A stretch of 7,530 nucleotides of DNA, from positions 1 to 7,530 of the forward strand of contig JAAZFW010000078.1 in the NCBI GenBank assembly GCA_012511525.1, written 5' to 3'. The stretch is from Clostridiaceae bacterium (lineage in GTDB: Bacteria; Bacillota; Clostridia; Saccharofermentanales; UBA5734). The notes under the pieces are model-generated. The model was not told the DNA's origin. It did not search any database and was given only the letters and a program-made list of their open reading frames with translations. Made by a program: the position numbers and the translations under genes. Positions 1-5,084 of the stretch are shown here, piece by piece (position 1 is the stretch's first letter; every line of letters starts with the position of its first letter).

Positions 1-1053
1 ACGCTTCGGTTGCCCGTCCGTGCTGTCAAAGACCAGCTGGTCGCGAAAGAGCTGCAAGTTTCCGCTGGCGAGGACGTGAGACCGGCTGGCGCGTTCGGTG
101 CTGACCAGCTTTTGCTTCGCATCCTGCAGACAGGCCTGGTCCGAAGCGGCGCCAGGGGCAAACAGAATGCCGGGAAGCTCGGCGCGCTGCCAAGTGTCCC
201 AAGCCGACACATTGTCCAGAAAGGTGCCGTTCTCTTCCTGCCGGCGCGACCAGTCGTCGCAAGGCGAAAAAAAGCCCAGCGTCGTGTAGCGGACCGACAG
301 GCCGCACGCGCAAGAAAAACGGTCTTTGTGTCCGGTCAGCGTCGCCAGGCCGCGGCACTTGGGGCAGACAAACAAGGTCCGCTCCAAACCTTCGGCGAGC
401 AATCGCCCCTTGTAAGGGATCTTTTTTTTCCGCTGCCAGGCGAATGCGTCGACATCCAGTGCTTCGCTCATGATCCGGAATATCTCGTCCGGCGATAATC
501 TGGCCAGTTCGGCCGGGTCGATCCGCCGCACCACCTGACCTTGCAAAAAGCCCTTGCGGCGTCTTATGGCCCAGCGCGGCGATGTCAGGTAGCCGCCGTC
601 AAGCCGGTAGAGCAGGACGGTGCAGCCGAGCTGCTTGACCAGCTTCCCGGTCGACGGGGGGATGAACATGGTCCTGCCGTGGAACGAGCGGTTGCCCTCG
701 GGGAACAGGCCGACCAGGCCGCCGTCACGAATCGTTTCGCGGATTTGGCGCAAGGTGCGCAGATCCATCTGCGACTTGACGATCGGGATCGGCGCGACGA
801 GGTAACGGATGATGCGGCTGACCAGGCCCAGACGGAAAATGTGGTCGCTGGCCACGAAAAAAATCGGCCGCCTGAAGCTGAGGGCCAGGAAGAAGGGATC
901 CAGCGCGGCGTTGTGATTCGACAGGATCAGAGCTGGCTCGCCTTTGGGCAGAATCGGTGCCGGCAAAGCCCGGTAGGCGTAAGCCAGGCGGGTGTAGAGA
1001 CGAAAAAACGGTCGCATGACCGTGAAGACAACATCATAACGGCGTTTGATCAT
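1..1053 (-). CDS. plsC: PlsC-family 1-acyl-glycerol-3-phosphate acyltransferase, partial (runs off left edge)
   Basis: The minus-strand frame is open from ATG at 1053 to base 1: 351 residues with no stop, so the C-terminus is outside the window. The N-terminal half is a PlsC/LPLAT domain. It has the catalytic H-X4-D motif NHNAALD (His47, Asp52) and the acceptor-binding motif FPEGNRS (117-123; the family norm is FPEGTRS). Such enzymes acylate lysophosphatidic acid to phosphatidic acid at the membrane. Residues 230-251 hold CPKC and then CAC (Cys230, 233, 248, 250), a zinc-ribbon-like pattern followed by at least 100 more residues. This is longer than a usual 200-250 aa PlsC. The start is not firm: a GAGGGGG stretch lies about 14 nt upstream, rather far. 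The frame also stays open upstream to an ATG at 1224 through the repeat at 1094-1192, but that ATG has no good RBS. The family call is solid; the exact acyl acceptor is inferred. Confidence 0.85.
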   Translation of the reverse strand, partial: MIKRRYDVVFTVMRPFFRLYTRLAYAYRALPAPILPKGEPALILSNHNAALDPFFLALSFRRPIFFVASDHIFRLGLVSRIIRYLVAPIPIVKSQMDLRTLRQIRETIRDGGLVGLFPEGNRSFHGRTMFIPPSTGKLVKQLGCTVLLYRLDGGYLTSPRWAIRRRKGFLQGQVVRRIDPAELARLSPDEIFRIMSEALDVDAFAWQRKKKIPYKGRLLAEGLERTLFVCPKCRGLATLTGHKDRFSCACGLSVRYTTLGFFSPCDDWSRRQEENGTFLDNVSAWDTWQRAELPGILFAPGAASDQACLQDAKQKLVSTERASRSHVLASGNLQLFRDQLVFDSTDGQPKR

Positions 1054-1093
1054 GTGCTTGGCCCATGCCCCCTCATCTGATTGGATGGTCTTA

Positions 1094-1192
1094 GGGATTG
1101 TTAAGAAATTAGCAGCTCTTTTCTTCGAGAGATTGACGAGTCTGGTCAATCTCTCGGAGAACCTATAGAGCTGCTTATTGATGAACAGTCCC
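1094..1192 (-). repeat. 99-bp near-palindromic foldback repeat, copy 1
   Basis: Read on the minus strand, this 99-bp unit matches 7350-7448 (plus strand) at 90 of 99 positions with no gaps. It folds on itself in three nested stems. The outer stem is GGGACTGTT with AACAATCCC (8 of 9 pairs). The middle stem is 9 perfect pairs around GCAGCTCT/AGAGCTGC. The inner stem is 17 bp (TTCTCCGAGAGATTGAC and partner, one mismatch) closed by a 7-nt loop. It is richer in A+T than the flanking genes. It lies between the divergent plsC-like gene and birA. On the plus strand TTA stands on both sides (1091-1093 and 1193-1195), which could be a 3-bp target duplication. The architecture resembles a small non-autonomous transposable element (MITE-like) or a REP-type hairpin. 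I cannot name a family or a parent transposase. Confidence 0.85.
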
Positions 1193-1208
1193 TTAGTTAC
1201 AGTATAAT
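1178..1208 (+). promoter_or_regulatory. candidate birA promoter
   Basis: A perfect -10 box TATAAT lies at 1203-1208. The best -35 match is TTGATG at 1178-1183, with a long 19-bp spacer. The predicted start near 1215 leaves a leader of about 95 nt before birA. The -35 match lies inside the terminal part of the 99-bp repeat, so the repeat would contribute to this promoter. The -10 box is convincing; the -35 assignment is weak. Confidence 0.45.
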
Positions 1209-1230
1209 GGAAAGAGGCGGACATGGCACT

Positions 1231-1265
1231 TATTTTTTTAGCCTGTCAAACTATTTTTTTGCCTG
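1231..1265 (+). repeat. short tandem T-rich repeat in the birA leader
   Basis: TATTTTTTTAGCCTG (1231-1245) is repeated as TATTTTTTTGCCTG (1252-1265), identical apart from one extra A, with a period of about 20-21 bp. It lies in the presumed untranslated leader of birA, 45-80 bp before the start codon. Two T7 runs in phase with the helix could bend DNA or make U-rich RNA. No GC stem precedes either run, so neither looks like a terminator. Its function is unknown. Confidence 0.5.
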
Positions 1266-1310
1266 AACAAGACGGGCGCACCGCGCCCCAATCTGCAGCG
1301 GGAGGACGTC

Positions 1311-2327
1311 GTGAAGAACAAGATCCTTGCCATACTGAAAGAAAATCCGGGTTCTGTGTCCGGAAACGAGATCAGCGACCGGATCGGCATCTCGCGTTCG
1401 GCAGTCTGGAAACATGTCGGACAGCTGCGCCGCGACGGGCACCAGATCGAGGCCAGGACGAACCGGGGGTACCAGCTGATCCGCGAGGCGGACATCCTGA
1501 GTGCAAAGACGCTGTCAGATGCCCTGGCGGCGCACGGACTGGCCGACTATATCCAGGCTGTTGAAATCGTCGACGAGACGGATTCCACAAACGAGATGGC
1601 CAAGCGGGCCGCGGCGGCCGGCGCTCCAGGCAGGAGCCTTTTCATCGCCCGTTACCAGACCGCGGGTCGCGGCCGACGCGGATACACGTGGGTCTCACAG
1701 GCCGATCTCAATCTGACATGCTCGCTGCTCCTGCGCCCCGAGGCCGATGCGCGTGAGATGGCCAGCGCCACGCTGTTTGCGGGGCTTTGCACCGCACAGG
1801 GTCTTAACCTGCTGGTCGACGCGCAGGAAGAGCGGCCTTTTGCCGGCATCAAGTGGCCTAACGACCTGATCGCTAAAAGCAGCGGCAAAAAGCTGGGCGG
1901 GATATTGACAGAGACTGCCATGGAAGAAAACCGCGTCGCCTACCTGGTGATCGGGATCGGCCTGAACCTGAACCAGACCCACTTTCCCGACGATCTGGCG
2001 GCATCTGCGACCTCGCTTCGGCTCGAATGTGACAGGCCCTTCCGGCGCTTGGATATACTCTGCGCCGTTTTGCGGCGCTTCCAGGCGCTGGAAGGGCTGC
2101 TTTTGGATCGGGCGGCCTGGATCGGGTCGTATCGCGCCTTGCTCCTGACGCTGGGCAAAACCGTTCGCATCGTGGAACAAGGCCGGCCGGCGTGGATCGG
2201 CCAGGCAGTGGATCTGGACGAGGAAGGGGAGCTTGTCGTGCTGGATGCCAGGGGACAACGGCAAACGGTTCGCTCCGGAGCCGTGTCGGTGCGCGGCCTG
2301 ATGGGCTACCATCCGACGACATTGTGA
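1311..2327 (+). CDS. birA: bifunctional biotin-[acetyl-CoA-carboxylase] ligase / biotin operon repressor BirA
   Basis: This 338-aa protein starts at GTG (1311), with the RBS GGGAGG about 5 nt upstream. Residues 1-60 form a winged helix-turn-helix (the ISRSAVWKHVGQLR segment is the recognition region), as in group II BirA repressors. The catalytic domain follows. It carries the biotin/ATP loop GRGRRG at 119-124 (followed by Tyr where Arg is usual), KWPNDL at 181-186 and KLGGIL at 194-199. The small C-terminal domain covers roughly residues 285-330. The enzyme makes biotinyl-5'-AMP from biotin and ATP and transfers biotin to the lysine of carboxylase biotin domains in the cytoplasm. The adenylate-bound dimer represses biotin genes. 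The neighbour bioY has a BirA-like operator 3 bp after this stop codon, which suits the repressor role. No terminator is visible between birA and bioY, so some co-transcription is likely. Confidence 0.96.
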   Translation: MKNKILAILKENPGSVSGNEISDRIGISRSAVWKHVGQLRRDGHQIEARTNRGYQLIREADILSAKTLSDALAAHGLADYIQAVEIVDETDSTNEMAKRAAAAGAPGRSLFIARYQTAGRGRRGYTWVSQADLNLTCSLLLRPEADAREMASATLFAGLCTAQGLNLLVDAQEERPFAGIKWPNDLIAKSSGKKLGGILTETAMEENRVAYLVIGIGLNLNQTHFPDDLAASATSLRLECDRPFRRLDILCAVLRRFQALEGLLLDRAAWIGSYRALLLTLGKTVRIVEQGRPAWIGQAVDLDEEGELVVLDARGQRQTVRSGAVSVRGLMGYHPTTL

Positions 2328-2329
2328 GA

Positions 2330-2372
2330 TTGTCAACCAAATAGATCCATTAATGCAAATAAAAGTTGACAA
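2330..2372 (+). promoter_or_regulatory. candidate BirA (biotin) operator for bioY
   Basis: A perfect 8-bp inverted repeat, TTGTCAAC (2330-2337) and GTTGACAA (2365-2372), is separated by 27 bp. The half-sites resemble the known BirA half-site pattern TTGTWAAC/GTTWACAA. The right half contains the -35 box of the bioY promoter, so binding would block polymerase. The caveat is the spacer: well-known BirA operators have about 14-16 bp between half-sites. The 11 extra bases would add about one helical turn and keep both half-sites on the same face. The placement between birA and bioY supports the call; the match itself is inferred. Confidence 0.5.
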
Positions 2373-2393
2373 AAAGGCGCAATTTGCTATACT
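2366..2393 (+). promoter_or_regulatory. bioY promoter
   Basis: TTGACA (2366-2371) and TATACT (2388-2393) are separated by 16 bp, a near-consensus sigma-70-type promoter. Transcription would start near 2400, giving a leader of about 50 nt before the bioY start codon. The -35 box is embedded in the right half of the candidate biotin operator. Confidence 0.75.
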
Positions 2394-2450
2394 GGCCGCA
2401 TGTCTTGGGCCCGCGAATCAACACGGCCGCGGTGCCGGCAGGGAGCTGGT

Positions 2451-3017
2451 ATGCGAAAAAACATCTTCAACCTGGCAATCTGCGCCATCTTCTGCGGGTT
2501 GGCCATCGTCGGCGGCAAGCTGGTCATACCGGCCGGCCCGATTCCGTTCACCCTCCAGACCGCGGTTTGTTTTTTGACCGGATTACTGCTGGGCGGCCGG
2601 CGGGCGCTGGCCGCCCAGGGCCTGTACCTTCTGATCGGGCTGGCCGGCTTGCCGGTCTTCGCGGCCGGCGGCGGTCCGGCCTATGTGCTGCAACCTTCTT
2701 TTGGCTATCTGCCCGGGATGGTGCTGGCAGCAGCCCTGATCGGCCATCTGGCTGACCGGGCGGACCCGCAGCGCAACGGTCTCAAGCTGTTTTCGGCGCT
2801 GGCGATCAACGCCGCCGGACTGGCTGTCGTCTACCTGTGCGGAACCGGTTACCTGTATGTGCTGAAAAACATCGTCAGCGGCGACAGCACGGGGCTTGTG
2901 CGCATCCTCCAGATCGGCATGATCCCGTACCTGGCCACCGATGGCCTTTTTGCCCTGCTGACCGCATCGGTCGCCCCCCGGCTGCGCCGCGCGACCCGGC
3001 GATATTTTCTGGCGTGA
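2451..3017 (+). CDS. bioY: biotin transporter BioY (substrate-binding component)
   Basis: This 188-aa hydrophobic protein starts at ATG 2451, with GGGAG 5 nt upstream. An in-frame ATG at 2400 is rejected because it coincides with the predicted transcription start and adds a non-membrane, arginine-rich 17-residue stretch. BioY signatures are clear: GPIPFTLQT (29-37) after the first membrane segment, then GLAGLPVFAAGGGPAY and PSFGYLPG (63-89). The length and the roughly six membrane segments fit the BioY S-component family. The protein binds biotin in the cytoplasmic membrane. In energy-coupling-factor systems it works with an EcfT/BioN membrane partner and ATPases, none of which is encoded here. 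It would therefore use a shared ECF module encoded elsewhere or act alone. It sits after birA with its own repressible promoter. The gene order suggests reliance on scavenged biotin. Confidence 0.94.
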   Translation: MRKNIFNLAICAIFCGLAIVGGKLVIPAGPIPFTLQTAVCFLTGLLLGGRRALAAQGLYLLIGLAGLPVFAAGGGPAYVLQPSFGYLPGMVLAAALIGHLADRADPQRNGLKLFSALAINAAGLAVVYLCGTGYLYVLKNIVSGDSTGLVRILQIGMIPYLATDGLFALLTASVAPRLRRATRRYFLA

Positions 3018-3042
3018 AAAAGCCGGTCATCGCTGACCGGCT
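3016..3042 (-). terminator. intrinsic terminator of the aldo/keto reductase gene
   Basis: A perfect 9-bp stem, AGCCGGTCA (3021-3029) and TGACCGGCT (3034-3042), has a 4-nt loop. On the minus strand it is followed by a TTTTC run, so it terminates the minus-strand gene that ends at 3068. On the plus strand no T tract follows, so it would be only a 3' hairpin for bioY, starting 4 nt after the bioY stop. Confidence 0.8.
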
Positions 3043-3067
3043 CGAGCACCGGGGTTGTGTCTCTAGA

Positions 3068-4222
3068 TCAGGTTTGGGTCAAATACGCGTGTGCTTCGGC
3101 CAGTTTTGCGATGATCGGGATGTTCTGCGGGCACTGCGGTTCGCACTGGCCGCAAGATTGGCACTGGCTCGCGTCATGCTGCTTGCTGAGCAATGACTGG
3201 TACTGCTTGCGGCTGGCGGCGGGATCGTCATACAGGAACGCCTGGTTGTAGATCCTGAAAACATCCGGGATAGAGACCCCGAACGGGCAGGGCATGCAGT
3301 AGTTGCAGCCCGTGCAGCCGACCTTGATCTTGTCGCGGTAGATCGTCTGCACCTGGCCGAGCAGATTCTTTTCCAGACCGGTCAGAGATTCGGGCTTGGC
3401 GTCGTCGAAAATACGGATGTTGTCGACGAGCTGCTCCATGGTGGTCACGCCACTCAGGATAACGCTGATCTGCGGGTAATCGGTCAGGTAGCGGAAGGCC
3501 CATTCAGCCGGGCTGCGCTTGATTGGCGCCTGTTCCCAGACCGCCTTGATGTCCGGGGGAACCTTTTGGGCCAGGGCGCCGCCGCGCAGCGGTTCCATGG
3601 CGACGATGCTGATCCCGCGTTCTGCCGCATAGTGCATTCCCTCAAGGCCCGCCTGGTAGTTTTCGTCGAGCAGGTTGAGCTGAATCTGGCACATATCCCA
3701 GGCGAAGCTGTCGACGATCTCCTTAAAGACCGGCAGCTGATCGTGGAAAGAAAACGCAATGTGGCGAATTTTCCCGTCCTGGCGCGCCTTTTCGAGAAAA
3801 TCGAGCACACCGAGCCGCTTGACATTCTGCCAGGATTCCTCGTGCAGGGCATGCAGAAGATAAAAGTCGATCCAGGTCGTCTGCAGCTTTTCCAGCTGTT
3901 CGTTGAGCAGCCGCTCGAAATCCTCGGTTTTCTTGACTTGCCACACCGGCATCTTGGTCGCCAGGAGCACTTTTTCGCGGTAGCCGCCGGCGAGCGCTTT
4001 GCCCACGACCCGTTCGCTGTTGCCCTGGTGATAGGGGTAGGCGGTGTCGAAATAGGTCACGCCGTGGTCGACCGCGTAGCGAATCATGCGAATCGCCTCA
4101 TCCTCGTCGATCTTGCCGTGCTGTTTACTGCCATCCGGCTGAACCTCAAGCGGCAAACGCATGCAGCCCATCCCGAATAGTGATGTTTCGGCCGCGTCAC
4201 GGCCAATTTTACGATAGTCCAT
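3068..4222 (-). CDS. aldo/keto reductase with C-terminal 4Fe-4S ferredoxin-like domain
   Basis: This 384-aa protein starts at ATG 4222, placed 6 nt after a strong AAAGGAGG. GTG at 4240 and ATG at 4228 are too close to or within that RBS. Residues 1-280 form an AKR barrel with the full catalytic tetrad: Asp59 (FDTAYPYH), Tyr64, Lys90 (ATKMP) and His124 (LLHAL). The C-terminus carries two cysteine groups, CTGCNYCMPC (303-312, then Pro) and CQSCGQCEPQCP (354-365). These are typical of 4Fe-4S cluster binding and of the predicted Fe-S aldo/keto reductases common in anaerobes. The likely role is a cytoplasmic carbonyl or related reduction, with electrons passing through the Fe-S domain. The substrate cannot be read from the sequence. 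The gene diverges from an HxlR-family regulator, its probable controller, and converges on bioY, with a dedicated terminator between. Confidence 0.92.
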   Translation of the reverse strand: MDYRKIGRDAAETSLFGMGCMRLPLEVQPDGSKQHGKIDEDEAIRMIRYAVDHGVTYFDTAYPYHQGNSERVVGKALAGGYREKVLLATKMPVWQVKKTEDFERLLNEQLEKLQTTWIDFYLLHALHEESWQNVKRLGVLDFLEKARQDGKIRHIAFSFHDQLPVFKEIVDSFAWDMCQIQLNLLDENYQAGLEGMHYAAERGISIVAMEPLRGGALAQKVPPDIKAVWEQAPIKRSPAEWAFRYLTDYPQISVILSGVTTMEQLVDNIRIFDDAKPESLTGLEKNLLGQVQTIYRDKIKVGCTGCNYCMPCPFGVSIPDVFRIYNQAFLYDDPAASRKQYQSLLSKQHDASQCQSCGQCEPQCPQNIPIIAKLAEAHAYLTQT

Positions 4223-4244
4223 ATTCATCCTCCTTTTCACCGGT

Positions 4245-4253
4245 ACTATAGCA
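4245..4253 (-). promoter_or_regulatory. candidate aldo/keto reductase promoter (extended -10)
   Basis: On the minus strand, TGC-TATAGT is an extended -10 element. The predicted start is near 4238, about 16 nt before the start codon and next to the RBS. No good -35 is visible. That region coincides with the palindrome at 4259-4278, which suggests a promoter that a bound regulator would block. Confidence 0.45.
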
Positions 4254-4258
4254 TAATC

Positions 4259-4278
4259 ACTACCTTAGATAAAGTAGT
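4259..4278. promoter_or_regulatory. candidate operator for the HxlR-type regulator
   Basis: This inverted repeat, ACTACCTT-AGAT-AAAGTAGT, matches at 7 of 8 positions. It lies between the two divergent promoters, across the -35 region of the aldo/keto reductase promoter and just upstream of the regulator's -35. HxlR proteins bind as dimers to palindromic sites containing GTA(G/A)T-like half-sites, and such sites typically lie in the regulator's own divergent region. Binding would hinder the reductase promoter most directly. Assignment to this regulator rests on position only. Confidence 0.45.
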
Positions 4279-4285
4279 TACATCA

Positions 4286-4314
4286 TTGACATATAGTTTC
4301 ACAAAAGATACAAT
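4286..4314 (+). promoter_or_regulatory. promoter of the HxlR-family regulator
   Basis: TTGACA (4286-4291), an exact 17-bp spacer and TACAAT (4309-4314) form a near-consensus promoter. Transcription from about 4321 gives a leader of roughly 42 nt to the ATG at 4363. Confidence 0.75.
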
Positions 4315-4362
4315 TAGCGCAAACAGGACGTTTCGGACTAACTCCCAGGAGGATAACAAACA

Positions 4363-4746
4363 ATGCAGCAAAAAATCGCAGCAGAATCATCGGACGCACC
4401 CGCTCAGCCCTGCGTGGGTGAGATCGCCTGTTCGATCGAAAAAGCACTCGATGTGCTTGGCGGCAAATGGACGTTCCTGATTATTCGCGACTTGTTCGAG
4501 GGAACCCGCCGCTTCGGCGAGCTGCGCGCGTCGTTGGGCAATGTCAGCCCCAAGACATTGTCCGCCCGCCTGCGCGACCTGGAAAAGAAGCACATCGTCA
4601 CGCGTGAGGCGTTCGCCACCATTCCGCCGACCGTCCAGTACAGCTTGACCGAAAAAGGGCGCAGCCTCAAACCGATTATCAAGGCAATGAAAGTGTGGGG
4701 CGCGACCTGGGGACAGGTCGAATACGGCTCCGATTCAGGCGAGTAG
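4363..4746 (+). CDS. HxlR-family winged helix-turn-helix transcriptional regulator
   Basis: This 127-aa protein starts at ATG 4363, with AGGAGG about 10 nt upstream. Its core is the HxlR signature CSIEKALDVLGGKWTFLIIRDL (residues 23-44), then RRFGELR (49-55). A recognition helix follows around SPKTLSARLRDLE (62-74), and the wing includes TVQYSLTEKGRSL. The length matches the family (about 100-130 aa). Cys23 occupies the conserved position just before the helix, which serves as a redox or electrophile sensor in characterised members such as YodB and HypR; a second Cys is at residue 17. It is transcribed divergently from the Fe-S aldo/keto reductase, and a palindrome lies between the promoters. 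The likely role is local control of the reductase and perhaps of itself. The inducing signal is unknown; a thiol-reactive or quinone-like compound is a guess based on the family. Confidence 0.93.
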   Translation: MQQKIAAESSDAPAQPCVGEIACSIEKALDVLGGKWTFLIIRDLFEGTRRFGELRASLGNVSPKTLSARLRDLEKKHIVTREAFATIPPTVQYSLTEKGRSLKPIIKAMKVWGATWGQVEYGSDSGE

Positions 4747-4767
4747 GCGCTGTCGCGAGCAAGTGTC

Positions 4768-4879
4768 TTTCACATGCGCACAGGCTTGGCGGTTAACTGG
4801 TGTCATCTGTCCTTGTGGAAAGGACATGTGCCCCTGCTGGCAGGTATCGGCCCCGCCTTGCGGCACGCCTGGTTTTTTT
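4768..4879 (+). ncRNA. possible structured RNA or long 3' untranslated region after the HxlR gene
   Basis: The segment after the HxlR stop contains several complementary pieces. CAGGC (4781-4785) can pair with GCCTG (4867-4871), and GGCGG (4788-4792) with CCGCC (4853-4857). These would enclose a perfect 7-bp hairpin, TGTCCTT-GTGGA-AAGGACA (4808-4826), and a small CCTG-CTGG-CAGG hairpin. A T7 tract at 4873-4879 follows directly. This could be an independent small RNA, or the structured 3' end of the regulator mRNA. I recognise no known RNA family (not SRP, tmRNA, 6S or a riboswitch I know), and no promoter is evident just upstream. Confidence 0.25.
4849..4879 (+). terminator. probable intrinsic terminator of the HxlR gene
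   Basis: A G+C-rich segment with a local CCGC-CTT-GCGG hairpin and a weaker outer GGC/GCC pairing is followed by GG and seven T residues (4873-4879). The local stem is imperfect. The longer-range pairing with 4781-4792 would make a better terminator stem. Confidence 0.4.
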
Positions 4880-5001
4880 AATCGCAGTTAGGTTAATAAA
4901 TGAAACAAATTCAGATCTGGAATCCTTAAAATAAGGCTTATATAGGCTGTAATATCATAAATATACGAATGAAGATGTGTCGCATCATGCGCGCACGGGG
5001 C

Positions 5002-5030
5002 TTGAAATTACCGGCTTGGTTTGTCATAAT
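5002..5030 (+). promoter_or_regulatory. candidate tdh-kbl promoter
   Basis: TTGAAA (5002-5007), a 17-bp spacer and CATAAT (5025-5030) form a reasonable sigma-70-type promoter. The predicted start near 5037 gives a leader of about 48 nt before tdh. I see no leader structure or riboswitch between it and the start codon. Confidence 0.5.
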
Positions 5031-5084
5031 TGAACTGTACACCAACGGCGGAACATTCATTTATACGGACAGAAGGTGATGGCA

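Larger units (their letters stand above)
4747..5084. other. 338-bp intergenic region between the HxlR gene and tdh
   Basis: The left part (to about 4880) is G+C-rich and holds the possible structured RNA and T7 tract. The right part turns A+T-rich, with a short inverted repeat ATAAG-G-CTTAT (4929-4939), then the tdh promoter and leader. I found no convincing small ORF with an RBS, no tRNA and no repeat copy here. Confidence 0.6.

Noticed and set aside
422..429. Run of eight A on the coding strand of the plsC-like gene, a possible slippage or frameshift site
   Set aside because: The frame is continuous and protein-like on both sides of the run, so no frameshift is needed.
10..498. Long plus-strand open frames at 10-498 and 541-1080
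   Set aside because: They are antisense to the plsC-like gene, whose minus-strand frame carries clear acyltransferase motifs. The plus-strand translations show no domain and no RBS.
1238..1275. Second BirA operator upstream of birA (CTGTCAAA and CTGAACAA)
   Set aside because: Each half matches only 6 of 8 positions and the spacing is 12 bp, so chance is a sufficient explanation.
1695..2372. Minus-strand open frames of 225 and 155 codons across birA
   Set aside because: High G+C content lowers the stop frequency in antisense frames. The plus strand encodes an intact BirA with all its motifs.
2400..2450. Extended N-terminus for BioY from ATG 2400
   Set aside because: ATG 2400 coincides with the predicted transcription start. 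The added residues are polar and unlike BioY, while ATG 2451 has a proper RBS.
3566..4180. Plus-strand open frame of 204 codons inside the aldo/keto reductase
   Set aside because: It is a shadow of the reductase on the other strand, which has its full catalytic tetrad and Fe-S cysteines.
5037..5084. Riboswitch or leader regulation upstream of tdh
   Set aside because: The leader is only about 48 nt and shows no recognisable aptamer or terminator-antiterminator arrangement.
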